This document shows, one piece after another, positions 52,199 through 60,442 of a stretch of DNA of 64,000 nucleotides (position 1 is its first letter; each line of letters begins with the position of its first letter). Below the pieces are notes generated by a model. That model was not told the DNA's origin and did not search any database. It saw only the letters and a list, made by a program, of their open reading frames with translations. This stretch comes from Chloroflexota bacterium (lineage in GTDB: Bacteria; Chloroflexota; Anaerolineae; Aggregatilineales; Phototrophicaceae), in assembly GCA_026709625.1 (NCBI GenBank), contig JAPOSR010000037.1, positions 20,575-84,574 on the forward strand, in the 5' to 3' direction. The position numbers and the translations under genes were made by a program.

Positions 52199-53192
52199 GG
52201 TGCCGCTGGACAAGGCGGCTGGCGGGATCTTGGCGCACAAACTCTACACTGGCGCGAAGCTGATCTTGAACAAAGGGCATCGACTGGGCGAAGACGATAT
52301 TGAGCGGCTGCGCGGATTGGGTGTCCAGCGGCTGGTCATTATGCGGCTGAGCCAAGCCGACCTGCACGAAGACCAGGCGGCGCAGCGCATAGGCCAGGCG
52401 GTAGCCGGCAAAAACCTGCGCATGCGCGCGCCCGGCGTGGGCAGAGCCAATATCAGCGCGGCGGCTCGCGGCATTCTGCACATTGATGTGCCACTGCTTG
52501 AGACCATCAACAACCTGTACGACGGCATCACCATCGCCACCCTGCGCGCGCGCAGCCTTGTATCCAAAGGCGAAATGGCCGCCCTCGTCAAGATCGTGCC
52601 TTATGGCGTGCCAGCCGCTTGCGTTGTCGATGTCGAACGAATCTGCCAAGACAGATCAGTCTTGCAGGTGCGCGAGCTGCTGCCCAAGCGCATTGCGTTG
52701 ATTGTGTCAGGCACAGATGCCACGCGCGAACGATTGCTGCGCAGCTTTCATCAGCCTGTGCGCCGCCGCATTGAGGGCTGGGGAAGCCAGCTGTTGGAGC
52801 CGGTCTTTGTTCAGCACAATGTCCCGGCGATCGCCGCGGCCATCCAAGCGCAGTCGCAGGCCGACATGATCCTGATCGCCAGCATATCCGCCATTATCGA
52901 TCGGCAAGATCTTGTGCCGGCGGCGCTGCAGCGAGCGGGCGGCAGCATCACCTTGCATGGCGTGCCGGTCGATCCCGGCACCCTGCTGCTGCTGGGCTAT
53001 CTGGACGACATGCCGGTGGTGGGCGCGCCAGGCTGCATCAAATCGCCCAAAACCAATGTCATTGATTGGATCCTGCCGCGCCTGTTGAGCGGCGAACGCC
53101 TGACCCGCGCCGATCTGGTGATGATGGGACACGGCGGCTTGCTCAAAGATATTGCCGAACGCCCCATGCCGCGCAGCAAAACCGGGGGCTAG
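52185..53192 (+). CDS. Molybdopterin-binding (MoCF/MoeA-like) domain protein
   Basis: A 335-aa protein. The N-terminal part (about 1-150) contains DKAAGGILAHKLYTGAKLIL and GHRLGEDDIERLRGLGV, similar to the start of MoeA-like proteins. The C-terminal part is an MoCF-biosynthesis-like domain with LPKRIALIVSGTDATRERLL and MILIASISAIIDRQD (strand-loop equivalent of the TGGTG region), plus VVGAPGCIKSPKTNVIDWILPRLL. The start at 52185 uses GGAG inside the overlapping xdhC end. The arrangement XdhC, MoeA-like, MobA-like is a dedicated molybdenum-cofactor maturation set for hydroxylases. The exact reaction is not established. Confidence 0.85.
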   Translation: MQFGEVPLDKAAGGILAHKLYTGAKLILNKGHRLGEDDIERLRGLGVQRLVIMRLSQADLHEDQAAQRIGQAVAGKNLRMRAPGVGRANISAAARGILHIDVPLLETINNLYDGITIATLRARSLVSKGEMAALVKIVPYGVPAACVVDVERICQDRSVLQVRELLPKRIALIVSGTDATRERLLRSFHQPVRRRIEGWGSQLLEPVFVQHNVPAIAAAIQAQSQADMILIASISAIIDRQDLVPAALQRAGGSITLHGVPVDPGTLLLLGYLDDMPVVGAPGCIKSPKTNVIDWILPRLLSGERLTRADLVMMGHGGLLKDIAERPMPRSKTGG

Positions 53193-53194
53193 CC

Positions 53195-53770
53195 GTGCGG
53201 CTTTGCGCGATTGTGCTGGCGGCTGGCTTGTCCACGCGCATGGGCGAAAACAAACTGCTGCTGCCCTGGCGAGATGGCGCTCCTGTCGTGGCGTATGTGG
53301 CGCGGCAGTTTCAGCTCGCCGAGATCGAGACGATTGTTGTTACGGGAAGAGATGCCTCTCAGGTGCGCGCTGCCTTGGCCGAGCAATCGGTTCGCTGCAT
53401 TCACAATCCAGATTTTGCAACAGGCGGCATGCTTTCGTCTGTGCAGGCAGGTCTGCGCGCGCTGCACAAAGATGTCGCGGCGGCATTCATTCAGCCAGCC
53501 GATATGCCCAGCATCACCAAGTCGGCGATCAAGCAGCTGGCGCGGGGATATGCAGCGGGCTGGAGTGTCGCGCCATGGTATGGCGACCGGCGCGGACACC
53601 CGCTGCTGCTCGACCGGTCGCGCTGGGCGGCGATGCTGGCGCTGGAAGCCCCGGCCAGGCCACGCGAAGCGCTGGACAAATCGCGGCTGCGGCTGGTGCC
53701 TGTCGATGAGCCGGGCGTGCTGGTCGATATCGATACGCCAGAAGCCTATCGACAGGCGCTGGCTGATTGA
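53195..53770 (+). CDS. MobA-like/MocA-type nucleotidyltransferase
   Basis: A 191-aa NTP transferase starting with GTG, preceded by GGGGG; the gene lies 2 nt after the MoeA-like stop. The nucleotide signature LAAGLSTRMGENKLLLPW is at residues 7-24, with VVTGRDASQVRAAL, NPDFATGGMLSSVQAGL and FIQPADMPSIT (metal-binding Asp) following. This pattern is of MocA/CoxI-cluster enzymes that attach CMP (or GMP) to molybdopterin. Position in the XdhC module indicates synthesis of the dinucleotide cofactor of the hydroxylase, most probably MCD. An alternative role as a small sugar nucleotidyltransferase is unlikely in this context. Confidence 0.9.
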   Translation: MRLCAIVLAAGLSTRMGENKLLLPWRDGAPVVAYVARQFQLAEIETIVVTGRDASQVRAALAEQSVRCIHNPDFATGGMLSSVQAGLRALHKDVAAAFIQPADMPSITKSAIKQLARGYAAGWSVAPWYGDRRGHPLLLDRSRWAAMLALEAPARPREALDKSRLRLVPVDEPGVLVDIDTPEAYRQALAD

Positions 53771-53909
53771 GCGCAGAGCCATTGGCGCTGAAGCAGGGAC
53801 GAAGCGGCGACTCCCCGCTTAACTCGGCCGCCCCATGTCAAGTCGCGGTGAAGTAAATCGCGCGCATCGGCTATACTCGCCGGCATTGGTGCAACTGCGC
53901 GAGAACGTC

Positions 53910-55700
53910 ATGCTAACCACAGCCGAGTCGATCGTCATCGGCATTATCGTCATCTTGCTCGGCCTGATCGCCTTGACACGACTGCGCATCGATCTCATCG
54001 CCTTGCTCGTCTTGCTCATGGTCGCGCTGGCTCAGCTTGTGCCCGCCGATGCCGCCCTTTCCGGCTTCAGCAGTTCGGTGGTTATCACCATTATCGGCTT
54101 GCTGGTCATCACGAGTGGTTTGGAGCAGACGGGCGTCATGCAGTGGACGGCGCGACAGTTGCATGCCTATGGACGCGGCTCCGAGGCGAAGCTGATTATC
54201 CTGGTCATGTCGGCGGGAGCATCCGTGTCTTTGTTGATGAACAATGTGGCGGCGGGCGCGGTGCTGCTGCCGGCGGTGTTGCAGGTATCGCGCGAAAGCG
54301 GCGTCGCCGCCTCTAAACTGATGATCCCGCTCGCTTTCGGCGTCACCCTCGGCGGCATGGCGACCTATTTCACAACCGCCAATATCTTAATGAGCGAACT
54401 GCTGATTGCGCAGGGCATCGCGGGCTTGGGAATGCTGGATTTCATGCCCGTGGGCAGTTTGATTGTGGTGGCTGGTTTGCTTTATATGCTTTTGGCGGGC
54501 AGACATCTGCTGCCCAATCGCGCCTCGGTGACGCAATCCTTCCATCCAGTCGACCTGCGCGATACCTACGAATTAGCCGATGCCTTGTGGCTGGCGCGCG
54601 TCTTGCCTGGTTCGCGCCTTGCTCATAAAACTGTGCAGGCAAGCGATATCAATGCCGAGCTAGGCTTGACGGTGGCGGCTGTCCGGCGCGGGACTGAGAC
54701 GATCGCCATTCCCAAATCAAACCAACTCATCTACCCCGCCGACGAGCTGCTGATCGTCGGGCGCGAAGAGCGACTCCAGCAGTTATTGGCTTGGGGCATC
54801 GAATTAATCGAGGGCGGCGCGCGGGCGGCAGTGGACGAGTTGCCGATTGAGCCGATTGAGATTATGATTGCGCCCCGTTCAAACGCCATTGGCAAGACGC
54901 TCTCGCAAATGAAGCTAAACCGCGATGCCGGTTTGCTGGCGATGGCGCTTTGGCGTGATGGGCAGAGTTATCGCACTGATGTGCGCAAGACGCCGCTGCA
55001 GGTCGGCGATGCAATTCTGGTCGTGGGCCAGTCCTCAGACATTCAAAACCTATCGCGGAACAGCAATTTTATCTTGCCAGCCGGCGAATACTCGGCGCAG
55101 GCAACCGACAGCAGCAAAGCGCCCTACGCAGTCGGCATCACAGTCATCGCCTTGCTTCTCGCTTTCTTGAATATCCTGCCCACCCCGATCGCCATGCTGG
55201 CAGGCGCAGCCGCCATGGCGCTCACGCGTTGCCTGCGGATGGAGCAGTTCTACGCGGCAGTGGACTGGCGGACGATCTTCCTGGTCGCCGGTATGCTGCC
55301 GCTCAGCCTGGCGATTACGGAGACCGGCTTGGCTGACCGCGTTGGCGCGATCTTGGAATCGAGTCTGATGAACGCCAGCCCGCTGCTGTTGTTTGCGGTC
55401 ATCGCCCTGCTAACGATGTTGGTGGTGCAGGTCATCGGTGGGCAAGTCAGCCCGCTGCTGGTTGGCCCAATCGCCATCAATGCGGCTCTGCAAATGGGCA
55501 TCGACCCGCGGGCGATGGCGGTCGCGGTGGCGGTGGCCTGCTCCATGGCCTTCCTCACGCCAATCGCGCATCCAGTCAATATCTTGATGATGGGGCCAGG
55601 CAGCTACAAATTCAGCGACTTCTCCAAGGTCGGACTCGGCATGACGCTGGTGGCGCTGGCGGCGCTGCTGCTGGGGATGGACCTGCTGTGGGGGGTCTAG
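53910..55700 (+). CDS. SLC13-family permease with two TrkA-C (RCK_C) domains
   Basis: A 596-aa transporter of the divalent anion/sodium symporter type. The N-terminal membrane part has IALTRLRIDLIALLVLL and VVITIIGLLVITSGLEQTG, with the family NNVAAGAVLLPAVL and SRESGVAASKLMIPLAFG. Two cytosolic TrkA-C domains lie around residues 220-305 (AELGLTVAAVRRG, DELLIVGREERLQQLL) and 312-395 (IGKTLSQMKLNRDAGLLAM, GDAILVVGQSSDIQNL). A second membrane half follows, ending ATPIAHPVN-like LTPIAHPVNILMMGPGSY. ATG at 53910 is the likely start. Substrates may be sulphate, molybdate-like anions or dicarboxylates. It follows the cofactor module by 140 nt. Confidence 0.9.
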   Translation: MLTTAESIVIGIIVILLGLIALTRLRIDLIALLVLLMVALAQLVPADAALSGFSSSVVITIIGLLVITSGLEQTGVMQWTARQLHAYGRGSEAKLIILVMSAGASVSLLMNNVAAGAVLLPAVLQVSRESGVAASKLMIPLAFGVTLGGMATYFTTANILMSELLIAQGIAGLGMLDFMPVGSLIVVAGLLYMLLAGRHLLPNRASVTQSFHPVDLRDTYELADALWLARVLPGSRLAHKTVQASDINAELGLTVAAVRRGTETIAIPKSNQLIYPADELLIVGREERLQQLLAWGIELIEGGARAAVDELPIEPIEIMIAPRSNAIGKTLSQMKLNRDAGLLAMALWRDGQSYRTDVRKTPLQVGDAILVVGQSSDIQNLSRNSNFILPAGEYSAQATDSSKAPYAVGITVIALLLAFLNILPTPIAMLAGAAAMALTRCLRMEQFYAAVDWRTIFLVAGMLPLSLAITETGLADRVGAILESSLMNASPLLLFAVIALLTMLVVQVIGGQVSPLLVGPIAINAALQMGIDPRAMAVAVAVACSMAFLTPIAHPVNILMMGPGSYKFSDFSKVGLGMTLVALAALLLGMDLLWGV

Positions 55701-55805
55701 GCGGTGGTCATATCATTGAATCTGTCGGAAGCAAAGGCTGCTGTCCACGATTGGCAAAGACGATATGGTAATTTGCTTCGCTTAGCGCAATGCCGCAAGC
55801 ATCTG

Positions 55806-55814
55806 TGGTATAAT
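55806..55814 (+). promoter_or_regulatory. Extended -10 promoter element upstream of the ABC permease gene
   Basis: TGGTATAAT provides a TG motif plus a perfect TATAAT (55809-55814) without a good -35 at the right distance. A second TATAAT lies at 55896-55901. Both precede the permease gene, whose start is at 55962 or, with AGGAG, possibly TTG at 55926. Nothing else was recognised in 55701-55925. Confidence 0.5.
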
Positions 55815-55961
55815 AAACTATACTGAATGACAAATCTGTGTGACAGTCGCCGCGGTGATTCATGCCTCGTGCGCCCATTTTCTGCGGTTAAGCTCTATAA
55901 TTTTCGCAGGAGCGTCGCATAATACTTGTCAGCGCAACTTAAAGTGGGAGAGCGCAAACTG

Positions 55962-57014
55962 ATGTCATCACAAGCAAACGCTGACAGCCAAGGCTCAGAT
56001 TCCCTAAGCAACCGCTACAACTTCTTGCTGCGTGGGCTGCTGCTAATCGTCGTGACCGGTGTGGTGATGTCGCTAGGCAATGTCAACATCGGCGCGATCG
56101 GGCAGGGCTTGGGTTATGCGCTGGCCGGCGTCTGCGTCTTTATCACCTACCGCATCTTGGGCTTTGTTGATCTAACTGTCGACGGCGCTTTCCCTATCGG
56201 TGGCGCGATCTGCGCCGTTTTGATCGCCGGTGGCGCCAGCCCAGAGGCGGCACTGCTGGCGGCGTTTGTCTTCGGCGCCTTGACCGGGCTGGCGACAGCG
56301 CTGGTGGACATCCTATTCAAAATTGAAGGCTTGCTAGCCAGCATCATCGTCATCACCGCCACCTATACGGTAACCCTGCGCATTATGGGTGGGCGCAGCA
56401 ACATCCCGCTGCTCGGGCAAGAAACCCTCATCAGCCGGCATTCGCGCTCCTTCCGCGGGTGGTTGGTCGAGCAATTTGGCGATGAGCTCAAGCGTCAATC
56501 GACGAATCTGTTGGAGATCATGCTTTTTGGCGGCATCGTCATCGTTGTTTTAGTGATTCTTTACTGGCTTATGCGCAGCGAGCTTGGCTTGGCAGTGCGC
56601 GCGACTGGCAAAAACGCGCAGATGGTGCGCGCCACCGGCATCAATCACAATGTGATGATCGTGCTGGGTTTGATGGTCGCCAATGGTTTGGCCGGCTTGA
56701 GCGGCTCGCTGGTGGTGCAGCAATTTGGCTTCGCCGATGTCAGCCTGGGCTTTGGTTTGATCATCCGCGGCCTGGCAGCGGTGATTATCGGCGAGGTGCT
56801 GCTGCGCCCCAAAAGCACAGGCCAGCTATTGGTCGCGGCGGTGGCGGGCATGCTGGTCTTTGATATATCGCGCGCCTGGATCTTCAGCTCGCTTGATTTG
56901 CCCACCACCGATATCCAATTCGTCAGCGCGCTGGTGGTGCTGGCTGCCTTGGGCACGCCGCGCCTCTACGAACGCTACAAAGCCTACCGCCAGCGCTTTG
57001 CCAACACGAGGTGA
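55962..57014 (+). CDS. ABC transporter permease (TrpY-like, partner of ABC_sub_bind proteins)
   Basis: A 350-aa permease of the BPD_transp_2 type matching the uncharacterised transport systems that use ABC_sub_bind binding proteins. Helices include ALAGVCVFITYRILGFVDLT followed by VDGAFPIGGAICAVL (a highly characteristic segment), then GVQ-like AVRATGKNAQMVRATGINHN and IIRGLAAVIIGEVLL. The hydrophilic N-terminus of about 22 residues contains SSQANADSQGSDS. ATG at 55962 has GGGAG at 11 nt; TTG at 55926 is an alternative. The ATPase gene starts 4 nt downstream. The binding-protein gene is absent here; the best candidate lies at 23851-25026. Confidence 0.88.
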   Translation: MSSQANADSQGSDSLSNRYNFLLRGLLLIVVTGVVMSLGNVNIGAIGQGLGYALAGVCVFITYRILGFVDLTVDGAFPIGGAICAVLIAGGASPEAALLAAFVFGALTGLATALVDILFKIEGLLASIIVITATYTVTLRIMGGRSNIPLLGQETLISRHSRSFRGWLVEQFGDELKRQSTNLLEIMLFGGIVIVVLVILYWLMRSELGLAVRATGKNAQMVRATGINHNVMIVLGLMVANGLAGLSGSLVVQQFGFADVSLGFGLIIRGLAAVIIGEVLLRPKSTGQLLVAAVAGMLVFDISRAWIFSSLDLPTTDIQFVSALVVLAALGTPRLYERYKAYRQRFANTR

Positions 57015-57018
57015 ACTC

Positions 57019-57873
57019 ATGCTGAAACTCGACAATATCTCGGTGACATTCAACGCTGGCACAAACAACGAAGTCCGCGCGTTGAAAGAGGTGTCGCTGT
57101 CTCTCGAAGAAGGCGATTTTGTGACGGTCATCGGCAGCAATGGCGCGGGTAAAAGCACGCTCTTTGGCGTTATCGCCGGGGCGGCAACCGCTGACTCAGG
57201 ACAGATCCACCTGGACGGGCGCGACATCACGCATTGGCCCGAGTACAAACGGTCGCAGGTCATCGGGCGCGTTTTTCAAGACCCGCGGCTGGGCACCTGC
57301 CCGGGTTTGACCATCCGCGAGAATCTATCACTTGCGGCGATTCACGGGCGGCGTACGGGACTGCGGCGAGATGTGAAGCAAGATCAGGAGCAATGGTTCC
57401 GCGACGAGCTCGCCAGTCAAAACCTGGGTTTGGAAGAGAGGCTGGATACCGATGTCGCGCTGCTAAGTGGCGGACAGCGCCAGTCGATCACCCTGATCAT
57501 GGCCACGCTGGTTAAACCCAAGCTGCTGCTGCTAGACGAACATACTGCCGCGCTCGACCCCAAAGCCGCCGAACAAATCATCACCCTAACGCGCGAGCTC
57601 GCCGACCGCTATGAAATGTCGACGGTCATGATCACGCACAGCATGCAGCAAGCCTGCGACCTGGGCAGCCGCGTCATCATGATGCACCAAGGCGAAATCG
57701 TATTCGACATCAGCGGCAGAGAACGGTACCAGCTAACCCCCGCCGACTTGATCGATCGCTTCCATTCGCTGGACAATGCCGAGCTGTCCGATGCCCAGGT
57801 GCTGGGGCAGACAGGCTCATTCTCGCAGAAAGACCTGATCTCTCTCGCCCGCACATCAAGCCGCAATCGCTAG
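57019..57873 (+). CDS. ABC transporter ATP-binding protein (TrpZ-like)
   Basis: A 284-aa ATPase. Walker A GSNGAGKST lies near residues 38-46, the Q-loop in GRVFQDPRLGTCPGLTIREN, the signature LSGGQRQSITL, Walker B LLLLDEHTAALD, and the H-loop in MITHSMQQA. The DEHTAALDPKAA form and RVFQDPRLGT are typical of ATPases paired with ABC_sub_bind permeases. The start at 57019 has GAGG 6 nt upstream, inside the permease stop region; the gap is 4 nt. About 35 residues beyond the usual C-terminus (SLDNAELSDAQVLGQTGSF) are of unknown role. Confidence 0.92.
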   Translation: MLKLDNISVTFNAGTNNEVRALKEVSLSLEEGDFVTVIGSNGAGKSTLFGVIAGAATADSGQIHLDGRDITHWPEYKRSQVIGRVFQDPRLGTCPGLTIRENLSLAAIHGRRTGLRRDVKQDQEQWFRDELASQNLGLEERLDTDVALLSGGQRQSITLIMATLVKPKLLLLDEHTAALDPKAAEQIITLTRELADRYEMSTVMITHSMQQACDLGSRVIMMHQGEIVFDISGRERYQLTPADLIDRFHSLDNAELSDAQVLGQTGSFSQKDLISLARTSSRNR

Positions 57874-57934
57874 GTGCATAGGCCGCATAGCAGCTGGGTT
57901 AGATGAACAACCAGCAGCGCTAGATAGCAGTTCT

Positions 57935-58411
57935 TCAAGAGCTGCCCTCTGGTACTGACAAGGTCAGCAGATAAGCGATGATATGCCCGATTTCGGCTTG
58001 TGACAGGCGCTTGGCGAAGTTGCTCGGCATGGCGTTGGCATAGCCTGCGACCAGATAAGCGCCCGGCTGAACGATCGACTCAAACAGATATTGACCAGCG
58101 GACATATGGAGGCGCCGGCTGGCGGCGCGGTCGGCAATGCCGGCAAATGACGGGGCGACTCTTCCCCCGCCTGTGATATGACAGACGCTGCAAGCGTATT
58201 CGACAATCAGCGCTTCTCCCCGCGTGGCAGAGGCGGCTTCCAGCGCGACAGCGACAACCGTGGCATCAGGCGGCTGGTCTGTAAGCGAGGGCGCAACGGG
58301 CTCAGCCAAGCTGGCGGTCAACAGCAGAGCCAGAAACATTGTTGACGCGGTCGCCAGCAGCAGCGCCGGCAACCAAAGTATCTTGTGTCTCCAGCGCCTT
58401 GTTTCTGGCAT
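57935..58411 (-). CDS. Membrane-anchored c-type cytochrome
   Basis: A 158-aa protein with a basic N-terminus and one membrane helix (ILWLPALLLATASTMFLALL) followed by an external cytochrome c domain. The heme-binding motif is YACSVCHITGGG (CxxCH). The distal Met is probably in GYANAMPSNFAKRLSQAEI, which has the usual class I order. The start is uncertain: ATG at 58411 lacks a ribosome-binding site, and an in-frame TTG at 58453 would overlap ctaB by 17 nt. It follows ctaA and ctaB in a minus-strand run, suggesting it donates electrons to, or belongs with, a heme-copper oxidase encoded elsewhere. Confidence 0.85.
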   Translation of the reverse strand: MPETRRWRHKILWLPALLLATASTMFLALLLTASLAEPVAPSLTDQPPDATVVAVALEAASATRGEALIVEYACSVCHITGGGRVAPSFAGIADRAASRRLHMSAGQYLFESIVQPGAYLVAGYANAMPSNFAKRLSQAEIGHIIAYLLTLSVPEGSS

Positions 58412-58436
58412 CGCTGAGCGTGTGGCGCATTCTCTC

Positions 58437-59336
58437 TCAGAGCAAGCGGTCAACGATCATCGCCAGGAAGAGCATTGCCAGATACAGCGACGAGTATTTA
58501 TAGAGCGAGCGGGCTGTGCCTTCGTCTGCTCGCCGGATCAGCTTCAGCGCCAGCCAAACCAAAAGCGAACCCAGTATCACTGCCGCCAGCAGGTAGAAGC
58601 CGCCCAGCATGGTTTGCGCGCCGCCCAGCAGCAGCAGCAATCCGGGCGTCAGGCTGATAAGAACCAGTTGCAGCGAATAAAAGAGGATCTGATAACGGGT
58701 GACGCGTTCGCCGCGCGCGACTGGCATCATCGGGATGTCGGCTGCTGCATAATCCTTGTTGACCAAAATTGCCAGCGCCCAGGAATGCGGCGGTGTCCAA
58801 TAGAAGATGATGGCGAACAATATGAAGGCTTGCAGCTCCAGCGCGCCAGTTGCCGCCGCCCAGCCCACCAGCGCCGGCATAGCGCCCGCCCCGCCACCGA
58901 TGAGAATGTTGGCCACAGTATGGCGCTTCAATAGCACGGTATAGACAACGATATAGTAGAATGCGCCACCCAGAGCCAAGCCTGCCGCCAGCCAATTGAC
59001 AAACAAGCCCAGCGTCAACGCTGACAGAGCCAGCAAAGCGATGCCAAAGCCCAGCGCGCGCCGGGCTGAGATGCGCCCGGAGGGAATGGGCCTGCGTGCT
59101 GTGCGCGACATCTTGGCATCCATCACACGATCAAGATATTGATTGATGGCGCATGAGCCACCCGCTGCCAATGCGCCACCCAAAAGCGTAAACAACAGCG
59201 AGTCGACTGGCGGGATAGTCTCGGCAGCCACGATCATGCTGGTCAGGCAGGTGAACACGAGCAGCGCAACGATGCGCGGCTTGGTCAGCTCGATATAGGC
59301 GCGTGGCTGGATATTGATGGACAGCGCTCGGCTCAT
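58437..59336 (-). CDS. ctaB: Protoheme IX farnesyltransferase (heme O synthase)
   Basis: A 299-aa UbiA-family prenyltransferase that converts heme B to heme O for cytochrome oxidase. The first Asp-rich motif region reads AAGGSCAINQYLDRVMDAKMSRT with N-x-x-x-D-x-x-x-D; RRPIPSGRISARRAL follows, and the second aspartate region includes FYWTPPHSWALAILVNKDYAAADIPMMP in two parts. Nine membrane helices are evident. The start overlaps the ctaA stop by 4 nt (ATGA), so translation is coupled. Oxidase subunit genes are not in the window. Confidence 0.94.
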   Translation of the reverse strand: MSRALSINIQPRAYIELTKPRIVALLVFTCLTSMIVAAETIPPVDSLLFTLLGGALAAGGSCAINQYLDRVMDAKMSRTARRPIPSGRISARRALGFGIALLALSALTLGLFVNWLAAGLALGGAFYYIVVYTVLLKRHTVANILIGGGAGAMPALVGWAAATGALELQAFILFAIIFYWTPPHSWALAILVNKDYAAADIPMMPVARGERVTRYQILFYSLQLVLISLTPGLLLLLGGAQTMLGGFYLLAAVILGSLLVWLALKLIRRADEGTARSLYKYSSLYLAMLFLAMIVDRLL

Positions 59337-60271
59337 GCCATGCTCTTTTCTATTGGCCGACGCGCGCGCAGAGCAAGGCGCTCAATGACGAAAAGACAAA
59401 CCAGCAAGCCCCAGACTGCCGCCGCTAGTCCCACATGAACAGCGCCCCAGACAGGTCCCGCCGCGCTGATGACAAACAGCCCGCCAACGCCGATTTGCAA
59501 TAGGTATACCAGCGCCGCCGCCATAGCCATGCGCCGAACAAGCGCCCGCCGCCGCCACGATCGCCAGGCTAAAAACAGCAACGTGACCGCCATCGCCGCC
59601 ACCGAAAAACGATGTGTCATGTGAATGACAGCCAGCAGCCCCTCTTCAACCGGCAGCAAGATGCCCGCGTAACACAGGGGCCATTCCACGCAGGCCAAAG
59701 TCGCGCCGCTGCCGCGCACCAAGGCACCTGTCAAGATGATCAACAAGGCAAAAGCCGCATTGACGCCCGCCAGCTCCGACAAAGAATCGCCAGGACGCCG
59801 CGGCTGTGGATGGTGCCATGCGACCAATGCTGCAGCCAGCAGCGCCGCCAGCAACAGCATAGCCACACCGAGATGCAAGGTTACGAAGGTGGGCGGCAGC
59901 TCCCAAAACACCACCACCGCGCCCAAGCCGCTCTGCAGCAAAAAGAAAAAGGCCGCCAACATCGCCAACCGCAGCACGCGCGCGTCTTGCTTGCGGAAGT
60001 CACGCCAGGCAAGCGCAAGCGTGGCCAAGCCGCATAAGCCAATCAACAGCGCAAACAGGCGGTGCAGCCACTCAATCCAGGCGGTGAGGTTGTCCAAAGG
60101 CGGAAAGACCGTGCCATTACACAGGGGCCAGTCTGTGCCGCAGCCGAGCCCAGAGTCGGTTACGCGCACCACCGCGCCAAATACAATCAATGCCCAAGTC
60201 AAAGCGGCGGTACCCAGCGCGCACCAGACAAAAGATGGCGATCTTGACGGGGCGGCAACACTCGATGCCAT
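59333..60271 (-). CDS. ctaA: Heme A synthase (COX15/CtaA)
   Basis: A 312-aa eight-helix membrane protein that oxidises heme O to heme A. The first half has the conserved RVTDSGLGCGTDWPLCNG loop after helix 1 and WIEWLHRLFALLIGL with the heme-ligating His; the second half repeats the pattern with RGSGATLACVEWPLCYAG, IHMTHRFSVAAMA and WGAVHVGLAAAVW. Cysteines are present in both extracellular loops. The start at 60271 is supported by GGGAG 10 nt upstream; the frame is open a further 28 codons without homology. It heads the ctaA-ctaB-cytochrome c transcript. A large hairpin separates it from the upstream hydroxylase operon. Confidence 0.94.
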   Translation of the reverse strand: MASSVAAPSRSPSFVWCALGTAALTWALIVFGAVVRVTDSGLGCGTDWPLCNGTVFPPLDNLTAWIEWLHRLFALLIGLCGLATLALAWRDFRKQDARVLRLAMLAAFFFLLQSGLGAVVVFWELPPTFVTLHLGVAMLLLAALLAAALVAWHHPQPRRPGDSLSELAGVNAAFALLIILTGALVRGSGATLACVEWPLCYAGILLPVEEGLLAVIHMTHRFSVAAMAVTLLFLAWRSWRRRALVRRMAMAAALVYLLQIGVGGLFVISAAGPVWGAVHVGLAAAVWGLLVCLFVIERLALRARRPIEKSMA

Positions 60272-60358
60272 AGACAGCCGCTCCCAACTGCGCTGACGCA
60301 GATTGTGGACGGGCCGCCGATTGTACCTATTTTCACACCGCAGGCAATGGCGCATGCC

Positions 60359-60408
60359 AACAATCCCCCCGCCCGCAAGACCGCAAGCATATCGGGCGGG
60401 GGATTGTT
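60359..60408. terminator. Large GC-rich hairpin between the hydroxylase operon and ctaA
   Basis: AACAATCCCCCCGCCCG (60359-60375) pairs with CGGGCGGGGGATTGTT (60393-60408), a 16-bp stem with a single-base bulge and a 17-nt loop. On the minus strand it begins 34 nt after the coxM-like stop, so it probably terminates or insulates that operon. No T-run follows. Confidence 0.6.
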
Positions 60409-60442
60409 AAGGACGGGCAGATGGCGGCGATTCCCGCGCTGT

